Shown: piece after piece, positions 62,303 to 64,000 of the stretch
How the letters are laid out: each line of letters begins with the position of its first letter
Numbering within the stretch: position 1 is the stretch's first letter
Source: Crocinitomicaceae bacterium
GTDB taxonomy: Bacteria > Bacteroidota > Bacteroidia > Flavobacteriales_D > Crocinitomicaceae
NCBI GenBank assembly: GCA_029249445.1
Contig: JAQWHI010000019.1
Location: 124,001 to 188,000 of the forward strand
Direction: 5' to 3'
DNA: 64,000 bases
Program-made: the position numbers and the translations under genes
Notes under the pieces: model-generated
Told to the model about the DNA's origin: nothing
Seen by the model: only the letters and a program-made list of their open reading frames with translations
Database searches by the model: none

Positions 62303-63328
62303 ATGGGATTATTTAGCTTCTTAACACAAGAAATTGCAATTGACTTAGGAACAGCAAACACACTTATCATTATGAATGATAAAGTTGTTGTTGATGAGCC
62401 TTCAATTGTTGCGAAAGACATTCAGTCTGGAAAAGTTGTTGCGATCGGAAAGAAGGCACAGCAAATGCATGGAAAGACCCACAAGCTCATTGAAACAGTG
62501 CGTCCCTTGCGTGATGGTGTAATTGCAGATTTTCAAGCTGCGGAACAAATGATCCGAGGCATGATCAAAATGATTGGAACGGGACGAAGTATGTTCAATC
62601 CCTCATTGCGTATGGTCATATGTATTCCTTCAGGCATCACAGAAGTGGAAAAGCGTGCTGTTCGAGATTCCGCTGAACATGCGGGTGCAAAAGAAGTGTA
62701 TTTAATTCACGAACCTATGGCCGCTTCAATCGGTATCGGTATAGATGTCGAAGAACCAATGGGAAATATGATCATTGATATTGGCGGAGGAACTTCTGAA
62801 ATCGCAGTCATTGCACTTGGAGGAATTGTTTGTGACAAATCAATCCGTGTTGCCGGAGATGATTTTACCAAAGACATTGAAGACTACATGCGTCGTCAAC
62901 ACAACATTTTAGTTGGAGAACGCACAGCAGAAGAAATTAAAATTAATGTAGGAGCTGCACTTCCGGAGTTGGAAAATCCGCCTGAGGATTGGGCAGTTCA
63001 GGGCCGTGATCTTATGACCGGGATTCCAAAAGAAATTGTGATCACGTATACTGAGGTAGCGCATGCCCTTGACAAAACAATCTCGAAGATAGAAGAAGCC
63101 ATTTTGAGTGCCTTAGAAATGACACCTCCTGAACTCTCTGCTGATATCTACAAGACTGGGATTTATCTGGCCGGTGGTGGATCGATGCTTCGTGGCTTAG
63201 ATCACCGAATTTCAATGAAAACAAAATTACCCGTTCACATCGCAGAAGATCCTTTAAGAGCAGTGGCCCGAGGAACGAGTATTGCCTTGAAGAACATTGA
63301 TCGATTCCAGTTCCTCATCCGGGACTAA
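62303..63328 (+). CDS. mreB: rod shape-determining protein MreB
   Basis: 341 residues of the actin fold: phosphate-1 loop IDLGTANTLI (about 13-22), phosphate-2 IDIGGGTSEIAVI (about 157-169), adenosine motif LAGGGSMLRGLD (about 289-300). It directs lateral cell-wall growth with MreC/MreD and RodA/PBP2. mreC follows after 134 bp. A weak -7-like TATTTTTA lies about 30 nt upstream, so it may have its own promoter besides read-through from purH. Confidence 0.97.
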   Translation: MGLFSFLTQEIAIDLGTANTLIIMNDKVVVDEPSIVAKDIQSGKVVAIGKKAQQMHGKTHKLIETVRPLRDGVIADFQAAEQMIRGMIKMIGTGRSMFNPSLRMVICIPSGITEVEKRAVRDSAEHAGAKEVYLIHEPMAASIGIGIDVEEPMGNMIIDIGGGTSEIAVIALGGIVCDKSIRVAGDDFTKDIEDYMRRQHNILVGERTAEEIKINVGAALPELENPPEDWAVQGRDLMTGIPKEIVITYTEVAHALDKTISKIEEAILSALEMTPPELSADIYKTGIYLAGGGSMLRGLDHRISMKTKLPVHIAEDPLRAVARGTSIALKNIDRFQFLIRD

Positions 63329-63450
63329 TCGTCTCAATTTCATGCGAGAGAGACCAAGTATTTTTTCGTTTTGTGTTTGTTCAGTAATTAATCAACATTA
63401 TTTTTTTAACAAACTATAAATCAATGTGCCCTTTTGCTGGGCGTTATTCG

Positions 63451-63458
63451 TATTTTTG
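63451..63458 (+). promoter_or_regulatory. -7 box 4 nt before the mreC start
   Basis: TATTTTTG exact, then ATAC and ATG (63463). A TTG lies only 14 nt upstream. Predicts a leaderless mRNA, separate from mreB. Confidence 0.5.
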
Positions 63459-63462
63459 ATAC

Positions 63463-64000
63463 ATGCGTAATTTTCTTGCTTTTATACGGCGGTTTCGTGT
63501 GCTTTTACTGTTTGTCCTTCTTCAAGGACTGGCGTTGTCCATGTATTTTACGTTTTTGACTTTCCCACGTTCACAATACATGACCACAGCCTCTTACATA
63601 TCGGGCCATGCATTTGAATTCACAAACAACATAACGCAATATTTACATCTCAAAAAAAACAATACCGCATTACAAAAAGAGAATGTCCGGTTAAGAAGTA
63701 AACTCCCACAAAACTTACTTCAGCTTGACCGAGAATATATTACGATTAATGACACATTGCATCGAATTCAATACGAATACCTCCCTGCACGCGTGATTAA
63801 TTCTACTCACTCAAAGCGGAATAATTATTTTACGATCGACATCGGTTCTTCCCAGCGCGTTGAGCGGGGTATGGGGGTGATCTCAAGCAAAGGAGTGATT
63901 GGTGTCATTCAAAATGTAAGTGAAAACTTTGCAGTTGTCCGTACATGCTTAACTGAAAAAGTTCGAATCGCAGCCATGATTGAATCGACTGGAGAACATG
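63463..64000 (+). CDS. mreC: rod shape-determining protein MreC (3' end outside window)
   Basis: 179 codons of the N-terminal part. One transmembrane helix (about 11-30, RVLLLFVLLQGLALSMYF), then a coiled-coil stretch (about 60-85, LKKNNTALQKENVRLRSK), then the first beta-sandwich (PARVINSTHSKRNNYFTIDIG..., GVISSKGVIGVIQNVSENFAVVRT). MreC is a periplasmic scaffold linking MreB to the wall synthases. The C-terminal sandwich is not in the window. Right after mreB, as expected; probably followed by mreD. Confidence 0.95.
   Translation, partial: MRNFLAFIRRFRVLLLFVLLQGLALSMYFTFLTFPRSQYMTTASYISGHAFEFTNNITQYLHLKKNNTALQKENVRLRSKLPQNLLQLDREYITINDTLHRIQYEYLPARVINSTHSKRNNYFTIDIGSSQRVERGMGVISSKGVIGVIQNVSENFAVVRTCLTEKVRIAAMIESTGEH

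Noticed and set aside
1..64000. CRISPR arrays, prophage or insertion sequences
   Set aside because: No repeat-spacer pattern, Cas genes, phage genes or transposases were seen anywhere in the window.

Overview
The window is a typical stretch of a Bacteroidota chromosome, most likely order Flavobacteriales, near the Crocinitomicaceae/Cryomorphaceae-type lineages (family level is inference). Evidence: several secreted proteins end in type IX secretion (T9SS) sorting domains; there is a carboxypeptidase-regulatory/TonB-dependent receptor; Shine-Dalgarno sequences are absent; promoters follow the Bacteroidota pattern TTG-N18..23-TAnnTTTG; and gene neighbourhoods are ones usual in this group (acpP-fabF-rnc divergent from purN, DUF4286-rsmA, purH followed by mreB-mreC). 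The DNA is AT-rich and shows no prophage, transposon, integron or CRISPR array. | Layout. 1-9200: HAD hydrolase end, methylmalonyl-CoA epimerase, a conserved secreted protein, a TonB-dependent receptor, an outer-membrane protein with an RluB-type pseudouridine synthase, a frameshifted yraN, then rnc-fabF-acpP. 9500-14650: purN-marC, an SDR epimerase, a MORN-repeat protein, a LysE exporter and an acidic unknown. 14860-21440: AddB-like nuclease overlapping a DUF4143-type ATPase, a TraB/GumN protein, hutI. 21599: tRNA-Leu(CAA). 21850-26560: a 1.2-kb-residue T9SS propeller protein and a secreted esterase. 26690-28530: a two-gene operon (outer-membrane porin-like protein plus a covalent-FMN protein) behind a perfect palindromic operator. 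28520-35100: lipid kinase-like protein, recA, bcp, an M1 aminopeptidase lipoprotein, a biotin carrier protein. 35159-41500: an AlgI/AlgX-like O-acylation pair, then CotH-lipoprotein-DUF2490. 41516-45200: small unknown, then the operon TlpA-DUF6029-Omp28. 46230-47069: cysQ. 47499-53770: cytosolic NAD-linked formate dehydrogenase operon (fdhD, fused NuoE/NuoF-like subunit, molybdopterin subunit, small membrane protein), then ribE. 53813-60510, all minus: unknown secreted protein, metF, ispD, small membrane protein, rsmA, DUF4286, S41 protease, dCMP deaminase, an OmpR-type regulator. 60691-64000: purH, mreB, start of mreC. | How the genes work together. Most genes are housekeeping (purines, fatty acids, folate, riboflavin, isoprenoids, rRNA maturation, cell shape, recombination). 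The accessory content is mainly cell-envelope: T9SS cargo, outer-membrane proteins, an extracytoplasmic thiol-redox trio, a polysaccharide acylation pair and the porin/FMN pair that looks metal-regulated. The observations most worth checking are the palindrome-controlled porin/FMN operon, a group of genes whose -7 box sits exactly 4 nt before the start codon (probable leaderless mRNAs), a long palindrome over the recA promoter, a frameshift in yraN and a cysQ reading frame without a normal start codon.
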